DNA of 64,000 nt from Streptomyces sp. L-9-10 (GCF_004151105.1 NZ_PHRF01000152.1:62001-126000); one strand, 5' to 3'. Shown: positions 1 to 9,320, counted from the stretch's first letter. Notes: a model not told the origin generated them from the letters alone. Numbers and translations are program-made.

Positions 1-859
1 TGCGGTTCGCGGCGGGGACCCTGACCTGGTGGAAGCGGGTCACCCCGTTCTCCAGACCGCGCAGGCCCATGAACGCGTTGCGGTTCTCGACCGTGATGCC
101 CGGGGAGCCGGCCTCGACGACGAACGCCGTGATGCCGCCCTTCCCGTTCTCCGTCTTCGGTACGCGCGCCATCACGACGAGCAGATCGGCGACGACTCCG
201 TTGGTCGTCCACAGCTTGACGCCGTCGAGGACGTACGAGTCGCCGTCGGGGACGGCGGTCGTGGCGAGCCGCGCGGGGTCGGAGCCCACGTCCGGCTCGG
301 TGAGGAGGAAGGCCGAGATGTCGGTGCGGGCCAGGCGCGGCAGGAAGGCGTCCTTCTGCTCCTGGGTGCCGAACAGCTTCAGCGGCTGCGGTACGCCGAT
401 CGACTGATGGGCGGAGAGCAGCGCGCCGATCGCCGGACTGGCGGAGCCGACCAGGGCCAGGGCCTTGTTGTAGTACACCTGGGTGAGACCGAGCCCGCCG
501 TACTTGGTCTCGATCTTCATACCGAGCGCGCCCAGCTCCTTGAGGCCGTTGATCACCTCGTCGGGGATCCGGGCCTCGCGCTCGATCCGCGCGCCGTCGA
601 TCCTCGTCTCGCTGAATTCGCGGAGTTTCGTGAGGAACTGCTCGCCGCGCTTGACGTCCTCGGACGCCGGCATCGGGTGCGGATGGATGAGATCGAGGCG
701 GAAGCGGCCGAGGAACATCTCCTTGGCGAAGCTCGGCTTGCGCCAGCCCTGCTCCCGGGCCGCCTCGGCGACCTGGCGTGCTTCCCGCTCGGAGACCCTG
801 GGCCTGCCCTGGGGTTCCTGCGGTGCGGATGCTGCTGAGGGTGCGGATGGGGCGGACAT
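1..859 (-). CDS. Acyl-CoA dehydrogenase family protein (C-terminus cut by window edge)
   Basis: FAD-dependent dehydrogenase that would introduce the alpha-beta double bond into acyl-CoA thioesters in fatty-acid or related beta-oxidation. The frame reads from ATG at 859 (GAGGTGAG just upstream) off the left edge, so 286 codons are visible and the C-terminal helical domain is missing. An Ala/Pro-rich N-terminus is followed by the helical domain and the middle beta domain with LLTEPDVGSD, the family's flavin/substrate signature. The long N-terminal part resembles large actinobacterial FadE-type enzymes. Its exact substrate cannot be told from this fragment. It is transcribed away from the aldehyde dehydrogenase gene to its right. 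Confidence 0.85.
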   Translation of the reverse strand, partial: MSAPSAPSAASAPQEPQGRPRVSEREARQVAEAAREQGWRKPSFAKEMFLGRFRLDLIHPHPMPASEDVKRGEQFLTKLREFSETRIDGARIEREARIPDEVINGLKELGALGMKIETKYGGLGLTQVYYNKALALVGSASPAIGALLSAHQSIGVPQPLKLFGTQEQKDAFLPRLARTDISAFLLTEPDVGSDPARLATTAVPDGDSYVLDGVKLWTTNGVVADLLVVMARVPKTENGKGGITAFVVEAGSPGITVENRNAFMGLRGLENGVTRFHQVRVPAANR

Positions 860-1024
860 GAGGAACTCACCTCGCCGCGGAGTCGGGTCCAGAGACGGAT
901 CGACCGGCCTGGTACTACTCGTCCGTATCTACCCGATTCCCGCGACCCGCACCAGTCGTGGCGCGGGCCGCGGGAACGCGGCGAGGGTGCCGGGGGCCCT
1001 CCACGAGCGCCCCGGGAGCTCCTT

Positions 1025-2470
1025 CTAGAGGGCGAGGCCCGTGAGCACCATGACGCGCTCGTAGGTGTAGTCGTCCATCGCGAACCGCACGCCCTCGCGG
1101 CCCACGCCGGACTGCTTGGCGCCGCCGTACGGCATCTGGTCGGCGCGGTACGAGGGGACGTCGCCGATGATCACGCCGCCGACCTCCAGCGCGCGGTGGG
1201 CGCGGAAGGCGGCCTGCACGTCATGGGTGAACACCCCTGCCTGGAGGCCGTACTTCGAGTCGTTGACCCTCTCGAACGCCTCGGTCTCGCTCTCGACGCG
1301 GCGCAGGGTGAGGACGGGCCCGAAGACCTCCTCGCAGGAGATCGTGACGTCCGCGGGGACCTCGGACAGGACGGTCGGCGCGTACGTCGCCCCGTCCCGC
1401 TTGCCGCCCGTGAGCAGCTGGGCGCCGGCCCGTACCGCCTCGTCGACCCACGACTCGACGCGCTTGGCCGCGTCCTCGCTGACGAGCGGCCCCACATCGG
1501 TGGCGTCGTCGCCGGGGTCGCCGGTGACCTGGGCCTCGACGGCGGCGATGACCTTGGGCACGAGACGTTCGTACACCGAGGCGTCCGCGATCACGCGCTG
1601 GACGGAGATACAGGACTGGCCGCCCTGGTAGTTCGAGAAGGTGGCGATCCGGGTCGCGGCCCAGTCCAGGTCCTTCTCGCTCGCGTAGTCGGCGAGGACG
1701 ACGGCCGCGCCGTTGCCGCCGAGTTCGAGCGTGCAGTGCTTGCGCGGGACGGAGTCCATGATCGCGAAGCCGACCTTGTCCGAGCCCGTGAAGGAGATCA
1801 CCGGCAGCCGCTCGTCCTGGACGAGGGCGGGCATCCGGTCGTTCGGCACGGGCAGTACGGACCAGGCGCCGGCCGGCAGGTCCGTCTCGGCCAGCAGCTC
1901 GCCGAGGAGGAGTCCGGAGAGCGGGGTCGCCGGGGCGGGCTTGAGGATGATCGGGGCGCCGACGGCGATGGCCGGGGCGATCTTGTGGGCGCAGAGGTTG
2001 AGCGGGAAGTTGAACGGCGCGATACCGAGGACGACGCCACGGGGGAAGCGGCGGGTCAGGGCGAGACGGCCGGCCCCGCCCGGGTCGGTGTCGAGGCGCT
2101 GGGCTTCCCCGCCGTTGAAGCGGCGGGCCTCTTCGGCGGCGAAGCGGAAGACGGAGACGGCGCGGCCGACTTCGCCCCGGGCCCACTTGAGGGGCTTGCC
2201 GTTCTCGGCGGAGATCAGCCGGGCGATCTCCTCGGTGCGCTCGACGAGCCTGCGGGAGACATGGTCGAGCGCGGCGGCCCGTACGTGCGCGGGCGTCGCG
2301 GCGAACTCGTCCAGGACCGCGTGCGCGGCGGCCACGGCCTCCTCGACCTGGTTCTCGGTCGGCACGGCCACGGTGCCGACGAGCCGGCCGTCCCAGGGGG
2401 AGGTGACGTCGAAGGTGTCCTCGCCGGTGGCCTGGCGGCCGGCGAGCCAGAAAGCGTGGGTGGAAGTCAT
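1025..2470 (-). CDS. NAD(P)-dependent aldehyde dehydrogenase
   Basis: Oxidises an aldehyde to the acid. The 481-residue protein has the full ALDH layout: the NAD-binding Rossmann part with FTGSDKVG, the general-base Glu in LELGGNGA, the nucleophilic Cys in GGQSCIS, and the C-terminal EEVFGPVL segment. I start it at ATG 2470, giving MTSTHAFWLAG, because the open frame upstream lacks ALDH homology and GGAAGGG lies before this ATG. It is probably co-transcribed with the PucR-type regulator gene just upstream. With gabT and two other ALDH genes in the window, an amine- or GABA-derived semialdehyde is a plausible substrate, but that is inference. Confidence 0.9.
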   Translation of the reverse strand: MTSTHAFWLAGRQATGEDTFDVTSPWDGRLVGTVAVPTENQVEEAVAAAHAVLDEFAATPAHVRAAALDHVSRRLVERTEEIARLISAENGKPLKWARGEVGRAVSVFRFAAEEARRFNGGEAQRLDTDPGGAGRLALTRRFPRGVVLGIAPFNFPLNLCAHKIAPAIAVGAPIILKPAPATPLSGLLLGELLAETDLPAGAWSVLPVPNDRMPALVQDERLPVISFTGSDKVGFAIMDSVPRKHCTLELGGNGAAVVLADYASEKDLDWAATRIATFSNYQGGQSCISVQRVIADASVYERLVPKVIAAVEAQVTGDPGDDATDVGPLVSEDAAKRVESWVDEAVRAGAQLLTGGKRDGATYAPTVLSEVPADVTISCEEVFGPVLTLRRVESETEAFERVNDSKYGLQAGVFTHDVQAAFRAHRALEVGGVIIGDVPSYRADQMPYGGAKQSGVGREGVRFAMDDYTYERVMVLTGLAL

Positions 2471-2666
2471 TGCGAGTCCGGGCCCTTCCGAAGAGATGGC
2501 GGTGTCTGGTTCCACGGTAGGGGTGCGGACCCGGGTGGTCGTTTGTCCGGGGTGGAGTGGTGTGGTGGGGGACGTGCTACGCATTGTCGTAAGCGCCCGC
2601 CACGCGCGGTCGCCGGTGGAGGCGCGCGGCGGGTCAGGCCCTGTCCGGCCCGTCCGGGTGTGCCGG

Positions 2667-4301
2667 CTACTCGGCCGAGGGCGCGGGCACGGGCGACGCC
2701 GTCGTCTTCAGGGCCAGCCACAGCTCCATCCGTACGTCCGGGTCGTCCAGCGAGCGGCCGAGGATCTCCTCCACCCGGCGCATGCGGTAGCGCAGCGTAT
2801 GACGGTGGACCCCGAGGTCGGCCGCCGCCGCGTCCCACTGGCCGTGGCGGGAGAGCCAGGCCCGCAGCGAGGCCACCAGATCCCCGCGGCCCTTCGCGTC
2901 GTGCTCGTACAGGGCGCGGAGCATGCCGTCCGCGAAGGCGCGTACCGCGTCGTCCGCGAGCAGCGGGAGGATCGACCCCGCCGCCAGCTCCTCGTGCTCG
3001 ACCAGCGCCCGGCCGCGTCTGCGGGCCACCGAGAGGGCCTGCTCGGCCTGTTTGTACGCGCCCGCCGCCGCGATCGGGCCCGTGGGCGCGGAGAGCCCGA
3101 TGACGACCCCGGCGTCCTCGGCCTCGCGCCGGGCGTATCCCTCGCTGGCCGTGACCACCGCCCCGCCGTCCACGGCGAGGACGATGAGCCGTTCCCCGCC
3201 GTCGGGGACCGCGAGCAGCGCCTCACCCGCCCGTGCCGCCGCGGCCTCCAGCGCCTCCGTGAGCAGCTGGAGCGGATGGCCTGCCTCCGGGTCCGGCACG
3301 GGCTTCGACTGCTTGGCGGGCTTCATCGATTCGGCCGATTCGGCGACCAGCAGCCGGAACGGGGCGTCGAGCAGGCCCCCGTACAGATCACCGGCCACGG
3401 CCCGCGCGTGGTCGGGCTGGCCGGAGAGCAGCATCCGCAGCACGGCCGAGCCGAGCCGCTGTTCGGCGGCCTGAAGGGCGCGCGACCGCTCCGTGGTCAG
3501 CGTCAGCAGCGCGATCGCCGAGTGGACCGCGTACCGCTCCGCGGTGCCCAGCGCCGCTCCCGTACCGACGGCGAGCGCGCCGCGCATCCGCCGGCCCGTG
3601 CCCAGGGACTGGAGCTCGACCCGGTCCTCGGCGCCGCCCGACGCCTCGTGCGGCGCGTCTCCCGCCGCCCCGACCACCGCGCTCGCGGGCGCGGGCCGCT
3701 CCCGCAGCCGTTCCACCTCGCCGGTCAGCCGGGCGGCCCGTCGCGCGGCCCACTCGGGCGCGGCGGCGACGACCGCGCCCGACGCGTCGTACAGCGCCGC
3801 CCAGCCGTCCACATGCGCGGCGAGCCGGGCCAGCAGCGCCGCGGGCCCTTCGACGAGAGCGGCGCTGGTCAGCTCCCGCTGCGCCTCGAACCCCGCGGTG
3901 ACCGCGCGGTACTGGTCGGCCGCGAGCGCCGCCGAGACGGCCTTGCTGATGGCGAGGAAGGGGGTGCGCCGCGGGACGCCCAGGAGCGGCAGCCCGGCTT
4001 CCCGCGCGGCTTCGACGAGTGCTTCCGGGACGTCCTCGTAGTTGACGCCGACGGCGAAGCCGAGCCCGACGACCCCGGCGCCGACCAGCCTGCGGACGTA
4101 GCGCCGCATGGCCTCCGGATCACCCGCGTCCAGGGTCGTCGCCGTGATGAGGAGGAGTTCCCCGCCCTCCATGTACGGCACGGGGTCGGCCAGCTCGCTC
4201 GCGTGGACCCAGCGCACGGGCGTCTGGAGCCGGTCCTTCCCCGCACGCACGGTGAGGTTGAGCGCCGGATGCTGGACGAGCGAGGCGAGGGTGGGCGGCA
4301 T
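2667..4301 (-). CDS. PucR family transcriptional regulator
   Basis: DNA-binding regulator of the PucR/CdaR type. The 544-residue product has an N-terminal PucR domain (about residues 8-125, beginning MPPTLASLVQHPALN), a long middle GGDEF-like region, and a C-terminal PucR helix-turn-helix ending near HRHTLRYRMRRVEEILG. Family members sense small catabolites and control purine, amino-acid or amine degradation. ATG 4301 is chosen because homology begins there. An in-frame upstream start would add 33 Arg-rich residues that look non-coding. It lies directly upstream of the ALDH gene on the same strand, so regulation of that gene is likely, though no operator was recognised. Confidence 0.88.
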   Translation of the reverse strand: MPPTLASLVQHPALNLTVRAGKDRLQTPVRWVHASELADPVPYMEGGELLLITATTLDAGDPEAMRRYVRRLVGAGVVGLGFAVGVNYEDVPEALVEAAREAGLPLLGVPRRTPFLAISKAVSAALAADQYRAVTAGFEAQRELTSAALVEGPAALLARLAAHVDGWAALYDASGAVVAAAPEWAARRAARLTGEVERLRERPAPASAVVGAAGDAPHEASGGAEDRVELQSLGTGRRMRGALAVGTGAALGTAERYAVHSAIALLTLTTERSRALQAAEQRLGSAVLRMLLSGQPDHARAVAGDLYGGLLDAPFRLLVAESAESMKPAKQSKPVPDPEAGHPLQLLTEALEAAAARAGEALLAVPDGGERLIVLAVDGGAVVTASEGYARREAEDAGVVIGLSAPTGPIAAAGAYKQAEQALSVARRRGRALVEHEELAAGSILPLLADDAVRAFADGMLRALYEHDAKGRGDLVASLRAWLSRHGQWDAAAADLGVHRHTLRYRMRRVEEILGRSLDDPDVRMELWLALKTTASPVPAPSAE

Positions 4302-4478
4302 GGTGGAACCGTAGGGCCTTCGGCGAGGGAGGGGCAGGGCGGCGGCCGGAAGACGCCACCTCGGACGATTACGCCGTCCCGTATGAACGGCGCCCCTCAA
4401 TTCTGCCAGCTTGTACGAGCCGGCGGCCGGGGTGGCGGTGGCCGGGCGGCGCCGGGCCCGCGTGGCCGGTCCGCGGGG

Positions 4479-6662
4479 TCAGTTCCGCAGATCCACCAGC
4501 ACGGGCGTCGCGTGGTCGCCCCCCACCGTCCGCAGCGACAGCACCGCGTGCCCCGCGGGCACCGAGTGGGCCAGCTCGGAGGCCGACCAGCGCTCGCGCT
4601 CGACCTTCCGTACGGTCACCGCGTCCGTCGTCACGGCCTTGCCGGTGACCAGCTTCCGGAACGCGTGAATGGCCCGGGTCAGCGGCTGGTCGGCGAAGAC
4701 CGTGCGCTGGGTGACGTCCCGGGTCTCCACCCACTCCGTACCCCAGGCCTCCGCGAAGCGCTTGCCGTCCCAGGTGGTGATCCCGGAGAAGGCCATCCGG
4801 CAGCCGACGGCCCCGAGCAGCGCGGTGTGCAGCGCCTCCGGCACATCGTCGAGCGTGCGCAGGGTGAGCAGCGCGCCCGCGTTGACCGACCGCAGCCGCT
4901 GCACCCCGCGCAGGGTCTGGCCGGTGAGGGTGCGGGTCGCGTCGTCCAGGACGAGGCAGGCGAAGAGCGAGCGGTCGGCGCGTACGGCGGCGTTCGCCGT
5001 GAACTGGGCGAGGACGAGCCTGGCCAGCATCCGCGAGGCCTCGGCGTGCCCCCGTTCGGGCAGGTCGACACGGACCCGGAGCGGATGTTCCAGGGTGCGC
5101 AGCGAGAACGGCCGGGTTCTGCCGCTGGTGTCGAAGAAGCCCGCGAACGCCGGGCGGTCGAGCAGCGCGATCCGGTCGGCGAGGGCGCTCCCCGCGTCTC
5201 CCTGGGCCGCGGACTGGCGTTCCCTGGTGTCGAGTTCGCGCCGCATGGCGTGGTGGCCCCCGGCGTCGAGCGCCTCGCGCAGGGCGGCCAGTGCGGCCGG
5301 CGTGCCGTCGAGCAGCTCGCGCAGTTCGGGTACGGCGGGGAGCCGGCCGTGTGCGGCGCGGAACGGTCCGAGCAGCTGCGCGAGCGCGGTGGTGGCCCGC
5401 CTGCCGTCGGTGTCCGCGAGATCGCCGACGAGACCTTCGGCGAGTACGGCGGCGGCCTCGTCCGGGTCGTCCGTCCCGCCGTACAGGTCGAGGTCGTACA
5501 CCGACCGCGGGTCGCCGAGCCGGATCACGACGTCGTAGGCGCTGTCGGGGCCGAGCTGGGTCCCGGCGGCGCAGACGGCGATGACGACGGCCTGTCCCGC
5601 GAGCGCCTGGAGGGAGAGCGACTCGACGACCGGCCGGACGAGGGCATGGGTCTTGCCCGCGCCCGGCGGCCCCACGGCCAGCAGCGAAGTCCCCAGCAGG
5701 ACCGGGTCCAGCGCGAGCCCCGTACCGCGCCGGGGATACGGATTGCGCTCCCCGTCGTGGACCGTTCCGAGCCGGACCTGCCGTACGAGCAGATCGTGCC
5801 GGGCCGCGCGGACGGGCAGATCGCGCGCACCGGAGGGGTGGACACAGGCCGCGGCGCCCTGGCCGCGCACGGCCTCGGCGAATGCCGTGAGCCGGGAGGG
5901 ATCGGCCCGTACGGAGTGCCAGGCACGCCGGATCCGCGCGTAGTCGACGTCGTTCATCCGCCCGTCCCGCACCTCGGCGGCGAGCCGTGCGGCGGTCTCG
6001 CCCTGGCCGGCGGCCCGGAGCTGGGGCCACTCGGCGAGGTCGTCCTCGGGCTCGGGGTGCGGCGGGGCCTCCTTGGGCGCGACCCCGGGGACCTTGCCGA
6101 AGACGCGGCGGGCGAGCTCGGGCCAGCGGCCGAGCCGTCCGAAGAGGACCAGGAGCCCGCCGATGACCAGCGCGTTGTAGATGCCCTGGGCGATGGCGCC
6201 CTCCTGCGTACCGATCCACCAGCGGTCCGGAGTGAGGAGGAAGAGCGGCCAGAGCCAGAAACCGCCCAGATAGCCGTTCCACAGCAGCGACCAGATCAGC
6301 AGGCCCGCGAGGAGCGAGATCAGCGCTCCGCTGACCAACTGCCGCACCGGCGTGCGCTCCGGCTCCTCCGGGGGGCGTGGCCGGTGTCCGTACGCCCATG
6401 TCCCGGGCGCGTCCGCGACCCGGGGTACCCGCAGCCACTCGCCCAGCGTCGGGCCGCTGTCCGGGGCGCGCTCCGGCGCGGGCGGAGCCGCTTCGAAGGC
6501 GCCCGGGGCGAAGGCGCCGGACGGCTGGAAGGCACCGGACGGCGGACCCGTCGGTGATGGCGAGGACGTCGGCATCGGCGGTGGCGTGGGCGGCGGCCCC
6601 GCCGGCCGCGGCACAGGGGTGGCGCGCGTGCCCGGTGAGTCGTGCGTGCCGTCGGTGTCCAT
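4479..6662 (-). CDS. Membrane-anchored P-loop ATP/GTP-binding protein, function unknown
   Basis: The 727-residue protein has a Pro/Ala-rich N-terminus of about 90 residues, two or three hydrophobic segments (about residues 108-180, including LVSGALISLLAGLLIWSLLW), and a soluble nucleotide-binding part. Walker A is GPPGAGKTHALV near residue 330; a probable Walker B is FACLVLDDATR near 570. The layout (N-terminal membrane anchor, then a large ATPase domain) resembles VirD4/TraG or FtsK-type DNA-pumping ATPases, but no relaxase or secretion genes lie nearby, so no function is assigned. ATG 6662 is preceded by AGGGGGCAGGGG. A gabT gene is divergent across a region with direct repeats. Confidence 0.8.
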   Translation of the reverse strand: MDTDGTHDSPGTRATPVPRPAGPPPTPPPMPTSSPSPTGPPSGAFQPSGAFAPGAFEAAPPAPERAPDSGPTLGEWLRVPRVADAPGTWAYGHRPRPPEEPERTPVRQLVSGALISLLAGLLIWSLLWNGYLGGFWLWPLFLLTPDRWWIGTQEGAIAQGIYNALVIGGLLVLFGRLGRWPELARRVFGKVPGVAPKEAPPHPEPEDDLAEWPQLRAAGQGETAARLAAEVRDGRMNDVDYARIRRAWHSVRADPSRLTAFAEAVRGQGAAACVHPSGARDLPVRAARHDLLVRQVRLGTVHDGERNPYPRRGTGLALDPVLLGTSLLAVGPPGAGKTHALVRPVVESLSLQALAGQAVVIAVCAAGTQLGPDSAYDVVIRLGDPRSVYDLDLYGGTDDPDEAAAVLAEGLVGDLADTDGRRATTALAQLLGPFRAAHGRLPAVPELRELLDGTPAALAALREALDAGGHHAMRRELDTRERQSAAQGDAGSALADRIALLDRPAFAGFFDTSGRTRPFSLRTLEHPLRVRVDLPERGHAEASRMLARLVLAQFTANAAVRADRSLFACLVLDDATRTLTGQTLRGVQRLRSVNAGALLTLRTLDDVPEALHTALLGAVGCRMAFSGITTWDGKRFAEAWGTEWVETRDVTQRTVFADQPLTRAIHAFRKLVTGKAVTTDAVTVRKVERERWSASELAHSVPAGHAVLSLRTVGGDHATPVLVDLRN

Positions 6663-6709
6663 GAACCCCTGCCCCCTGACCAGTCGGGCCCGCGCTGTGC
6701 AGTCCGCCC

Positions 6710-6762
6710 GTGTGCAAGCGTCGATCTCGTGTACAAGCGTCAATCTAGTGCCCGTGCACGGG
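6710..6762. promoter_or_regulatory. Two 19-bp direct repeats plus a palindrome between divergent genes
   Basis: GTGTGCAAGCGTCGATCTC at 6710-6728 is followed immediately by GTGTACAAGCGTCAATCTA at 6729-6747 (16 of 19 identical). The perfect palindrome CCCGTGCACGGG follows at 6751-6762. The spacing of about two helical turns is typical of cooperative regulator binding. The repeats sit 48-85 bases upstream of the P-loop protein start and about 210 bases upstream of gabT, so they more likely serve the former. The binding protein is unknown. The rest of 6663-6959 shows no gene. Confidence 0.5.
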
Positions 6763-6959
6763 TAGTTCACCGTTCCGCGCCCACCGGGTGTCGGGCCGCC
6801 CCGCCGTGCCTCCCGGCCCCGCCGCGGGCGCCACCTGTCCGTCACGGACAACGACACGCGCCGGTTACTACCGAACGGCGCATGCCCGCACCCCTCCGCC
6901 ACCCCTAGCCTGCGAAGAAAGCCGAAGAAAGACCCCGGAAACACCTCCAGGAGCCCCTC

Positions 6960-8294
6960 ATGACCGCCATTCCGCAGGAGCGCCGCCTCGTCACCGCCGT
7001 CCCCGGTCCGAAGTCGCAGGAGTTGCAGGCCCGCCGTACCGCCGCGGTCGCCGGCGGCGTCGGGTCCGTGCTGCCCGTGTTCGCCGCCCGCGCCGACGGC
7101 GGGATCCTCGAGGACGTGGACGGCAACCGGCTGATCGACTTCGGTTCCGGGATCGCCGTGACCTCGGTCGGTGCCAGCGCCGAGGCCGTCGTACGCCGTG
7201 CCTCCGCCCAGCTCGCGGACTTCACCCACACCTGTTTCATGGTCACGCCGTACGAGGGGTACGTCGAGGTCTGTGAGCGGCTCGCCGAGGTGACGCCGGG
7301 TGACCACGCGAAGAAGTCCGCGCTGTTCAACTCGGGCGCCGAGGCCGTCGAGAACGCCGTGAAGATCGCCCGTTCGTACACCAAGCGGCAGGCGGTGGTC
7401 GTCTTCGACCACGGCTATCACGGCCGTACGAACCTCACCATGGCGCTGACCGCGAAGAACATGCCGTACAAGAACGGCTTCGGGCCGTTCGCGCCGGAGG
7501 TCTACCGGGTGCCGGTCGCCTACGGCTACCGCTGGCCGACCGGTCCAGAGAACTGCGGCCCCGAGGCGTCCGCCCAGGCCATCGACCAGATCAGCAAGCA
7601 GATCGGCGCCGACAACGTCGCCGCGATCATCATCGAGCCGGTGCTCGGCGAGGGCGGCTTCATCGAGCCGGCCAAGGGCTTCCTGCCCGCGCTCGCGAAG
7701 TTCGCCAAGGACAACGGCATCGTGTTCGTGGCGGACGAGATCCAGTCCGGCTTCTGCCGTACCGGCCAGTGGTTCGCGTGTGAGGACGAGGGCGTCGTCC
7801 CCGACCTGATCACCACCGCGAAGGGCATCGCGGGCGGTCTGCCGCTCGCCGCCGTCACCGGCCGCGCCGAGATCATGGACGCCGCGCACTCGGGCGGCCT
7901 CGGCGGTACGTACGGCGGCAACCCGGTGGCCTGCGCCGCCGCGCTCGGCGCCATCGAGACCATGCGGGAACTGGACCTCGCCGCGAAGGCCCGCCGTATC
8001 GAGACGGTCATGAAGGGCCGGCTCGCCGCTCTGCGCGAGAAGTACGACCTGATCGGTGACGTGCGCGGCCGTGGCGCCATGATCGCGATCGAACTCGTGA
8101 AGAACCGCGAGACCAAGGAGCCGGCCCCGGAGGCGACCGCCGCGCTCGCCAAGGCGTGCCACGCGGCCGGGCTATTGGTCCTGACCTGTGGCACCTACGG
8201 CAATGTGCTGCGCTTCCTGCCGCCGCTGGTGATCGGCGAGGACCTGCTGAACGAGGGCCTGGACATCATCGAGCAGGCGCTCGCCACCGTCTGA
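6960..8294 (+). CDS. gabT: 4-aminobutyrate aminotransferase
   Basis: PLP-dependent class-III aminotransferase that moves the amino group of GABA to 2-oxoglutarate, giving succinate semialdehyde and glutamate. At 444 residues it has the usual family length. It carries NSGAEAVENAVKIAR (PLP phosphate region), the cofactor Asp in FVADEIQSGFCRTG, and the Schiff-base Lys in ITTAKGIAGGLP. ATG 6960 is preceded by CAGGAG at good distance. It stands alone on the plus strand but lies in a region rich in polyamine and aldehyde-oxidation genes, which fits use of GABA formed from putrescine. A hairpin follows its stop codon. Confidence 0.93.
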   Translation: MTAIPQERRLVTAVPGPKSQELQARRTAAVAGGVGSVLPVFAARADGGILEDVDGNRLIDFGSGIAVTSVGASAEAVVRRASAQLADFTHTCFMVTPYEGYVEVCERLAEVTPGDHAKKSALFNSGAEAVENAVKIARSYTKRQAVVVFDHGYHGRTNLTMALTAKNMPYKNGFGPFAPEVYRVPVAYGYRWPTGPENCGPEASAQAIDQISKQIGADNVAAIIIEPVLGEGGFIEPAKGFLPALAKFAKDNGIVFVADEIQSGFCRTGQWFACEDEGVVPDLITTAKGIAGGLPLAAVTGRAEIMDAAHSGGLGGTYGGNPVACAAALGAIETMRELDLAAKARRIETVMKGRLAALREKYDLIGDVRGRGAMIAIELVKNRETKEPAPEATAALAKACHAAGLLVLTCGTYGNVLRFLPPLVIGEDLLNEGLDIIEQALATV

Positions 8295-8329
8295 GCCGCC
8301 GGAACCGGCCGTCTGAGCTGCCGGAACGG

Positions 8330-8360
8330 GGACCGGGACCCGCAGCGGCGGCCCCGGTCC
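8330..8360 (+). terminator. Hairpin after gabT
   Basis: GGACCGGG (8330-8337) pairs with CCCGGTCC (8353-8360), 36 bases after the gabT stop. It has no T-run, as is common for Streptomyces terminators. Confidence 0.45.
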
Positions 8361-8371
8361 GCCACACCCGT

Positions 8372-8585
8372 CAGGGCCTGTGAAGAAGGTGTGCGAGGCC
8401 GATGGCGGGATGCGTTTCGGACTGTCGGTGCCCGCGTGCCTGACGTACCGTTTCCGCAGATGAGAGAAACACCCCGCTCGCAGGGGACTGCGGGCGACAC
8501 CGGAGCGGGGCATCCCCAGCACCGCTTTGGTCGTGCCTTCGCGCACACCACTGGAGCCTCCGGCTCTGGAGCACCTCACCGATCG
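8372..8585. other. Gene-free spacer with structured segment
   Basis: The 321 bases between gabT and the probable start of the PAP2 gene carry no convincing reading frame. The segment 8472-8510 can form an 8-bp stem (CCCCGCTC with GAGCGGGG) enclosing a smaller GCAG/CTGC hairpin, and 8566-8578 forms GAGCC-TCC-GGCTC. The less extreme GC content and clustered hairpins are compatible with a small structured RNA or a remnant of transferred DNA. The strand cannot be decided. Confidence 0.3.
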
Positions 8586-8615
8586 GATGGCCGCCCGCCC
8601 CAAACCCCCCGGGGC

Positions 8616-9320
8616 GTGCGGCACACCGGTCCGCACGGCCGCCCCGGAACTACCCCCCCTGTTCCCGGGCGGCCGTCCTTTTTCCCCCGCCCCGCCCGGC
8701 GGTTCTGGCTTCCCTTCGCGCTGTGCGCGGCCCTCTTCGCGCTCGTGACCTGGCAGGTGACCGCCGACGGACCGCTGCGTTCGGCCGACGAGCGTGCCGG
8801 TCACGCGCTCGCGGGCCGGGGGCCCAGACCACTGACGGAATTCTTCGCCGATCTCGGCAGCATGTTCGTCGCCGTGCCCGTACTGGCCGTGGCGATCGGA
8901 TACACGCTGTGGCGCGGGCAGCGCGCACGGCCGCTGACGGCGGCGCTCGCGATGGCAGCCGTGCCCGCTCTGGTCGTACCGCTCAAGATCTGGACCGACC
9001 GGCCGGGCCTGTTCACCGACGCCACCGGGTACTACCCGTCCGGGCACACGGCGACGGCGATGGTCGCGTACGGCGCCGCCGCGCTGCTCCTCGCCCCCGG
9101 CCCGCCGCGGAACCGGGCGGTGCCCGCCGCCGTCCTGCTCACCCTGGCGACGGGCACCGGTCTCATGCTGCGTGGCTACCACTGGCCGCTGGACGTCCTC
9201 GGCAGCCTGGCGCTGTGCGGGATGGTGCTCCTGGCTCTGGAGCGGGCACTCCGCGTGGCCGGATCGCGCGATGTCAGCCGAAGTACGCGTCGAAGTTCCG
9301 CGAGAACTCCCACTGGTTGA
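8616..9320 (+). CDS. PAP2-superfamily membrane phosphatase
   Basis: Probable integral-membrane lipid phosphatase (phosphatidic acid or undecaprenyl-pyrophosphate type). Three catalytic patches are visible: K..DRP in LKIWTDRPG, PSGH in YYPSGHTATA, and R..H...D in LRGYHWPLDVLGS. Five or six hydrophobic segments surround them. The start is uncertain: the frame is open further left, with ATG at 8460 and an alternative start at 8391, but that stretch has no membrane or phosphatase features, so GTG 8616 is given as a working start. Its 3' end overlaps the convergent chitinase gene by 47 bases. Confidence 0.75.
   Translation: MRHTGPHGRPGTTPPVPGRPSFFPRPARRFWLPFALCAALFALVTWQVTADGPLRSADERAGHALAGRGPRPLTEFFADLGSMFVAVPVLAVAIGYTLWRGQRARPLTAALAMAAVPALVVPLKIWTDRPGLFTDATGYYPSGHTATAMVAYGAAALLLAPGPPRNRAVPAAVLLTLATGTGLMLRGYHWPLDVLGSLALCGMVLLALERALRVAGSRDVSRSTRRSSARTPTG

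Noticed and set aside
1713..6557. A 1,614-codon open frame on the plus strand
   Set aside because: It is antisense to the aldehyde dehydrogenase, PucR and ATPase genes. High-GC DNA gives long stop-free shadow frames, and the sequence is compositionally biased with no domain.
8172..9182. Long minus-strand open frame opposite the PAP2 gene
   Set aside because: Arg/Gly-rich shadow product; the plus strand carries the phosphatase motifs.
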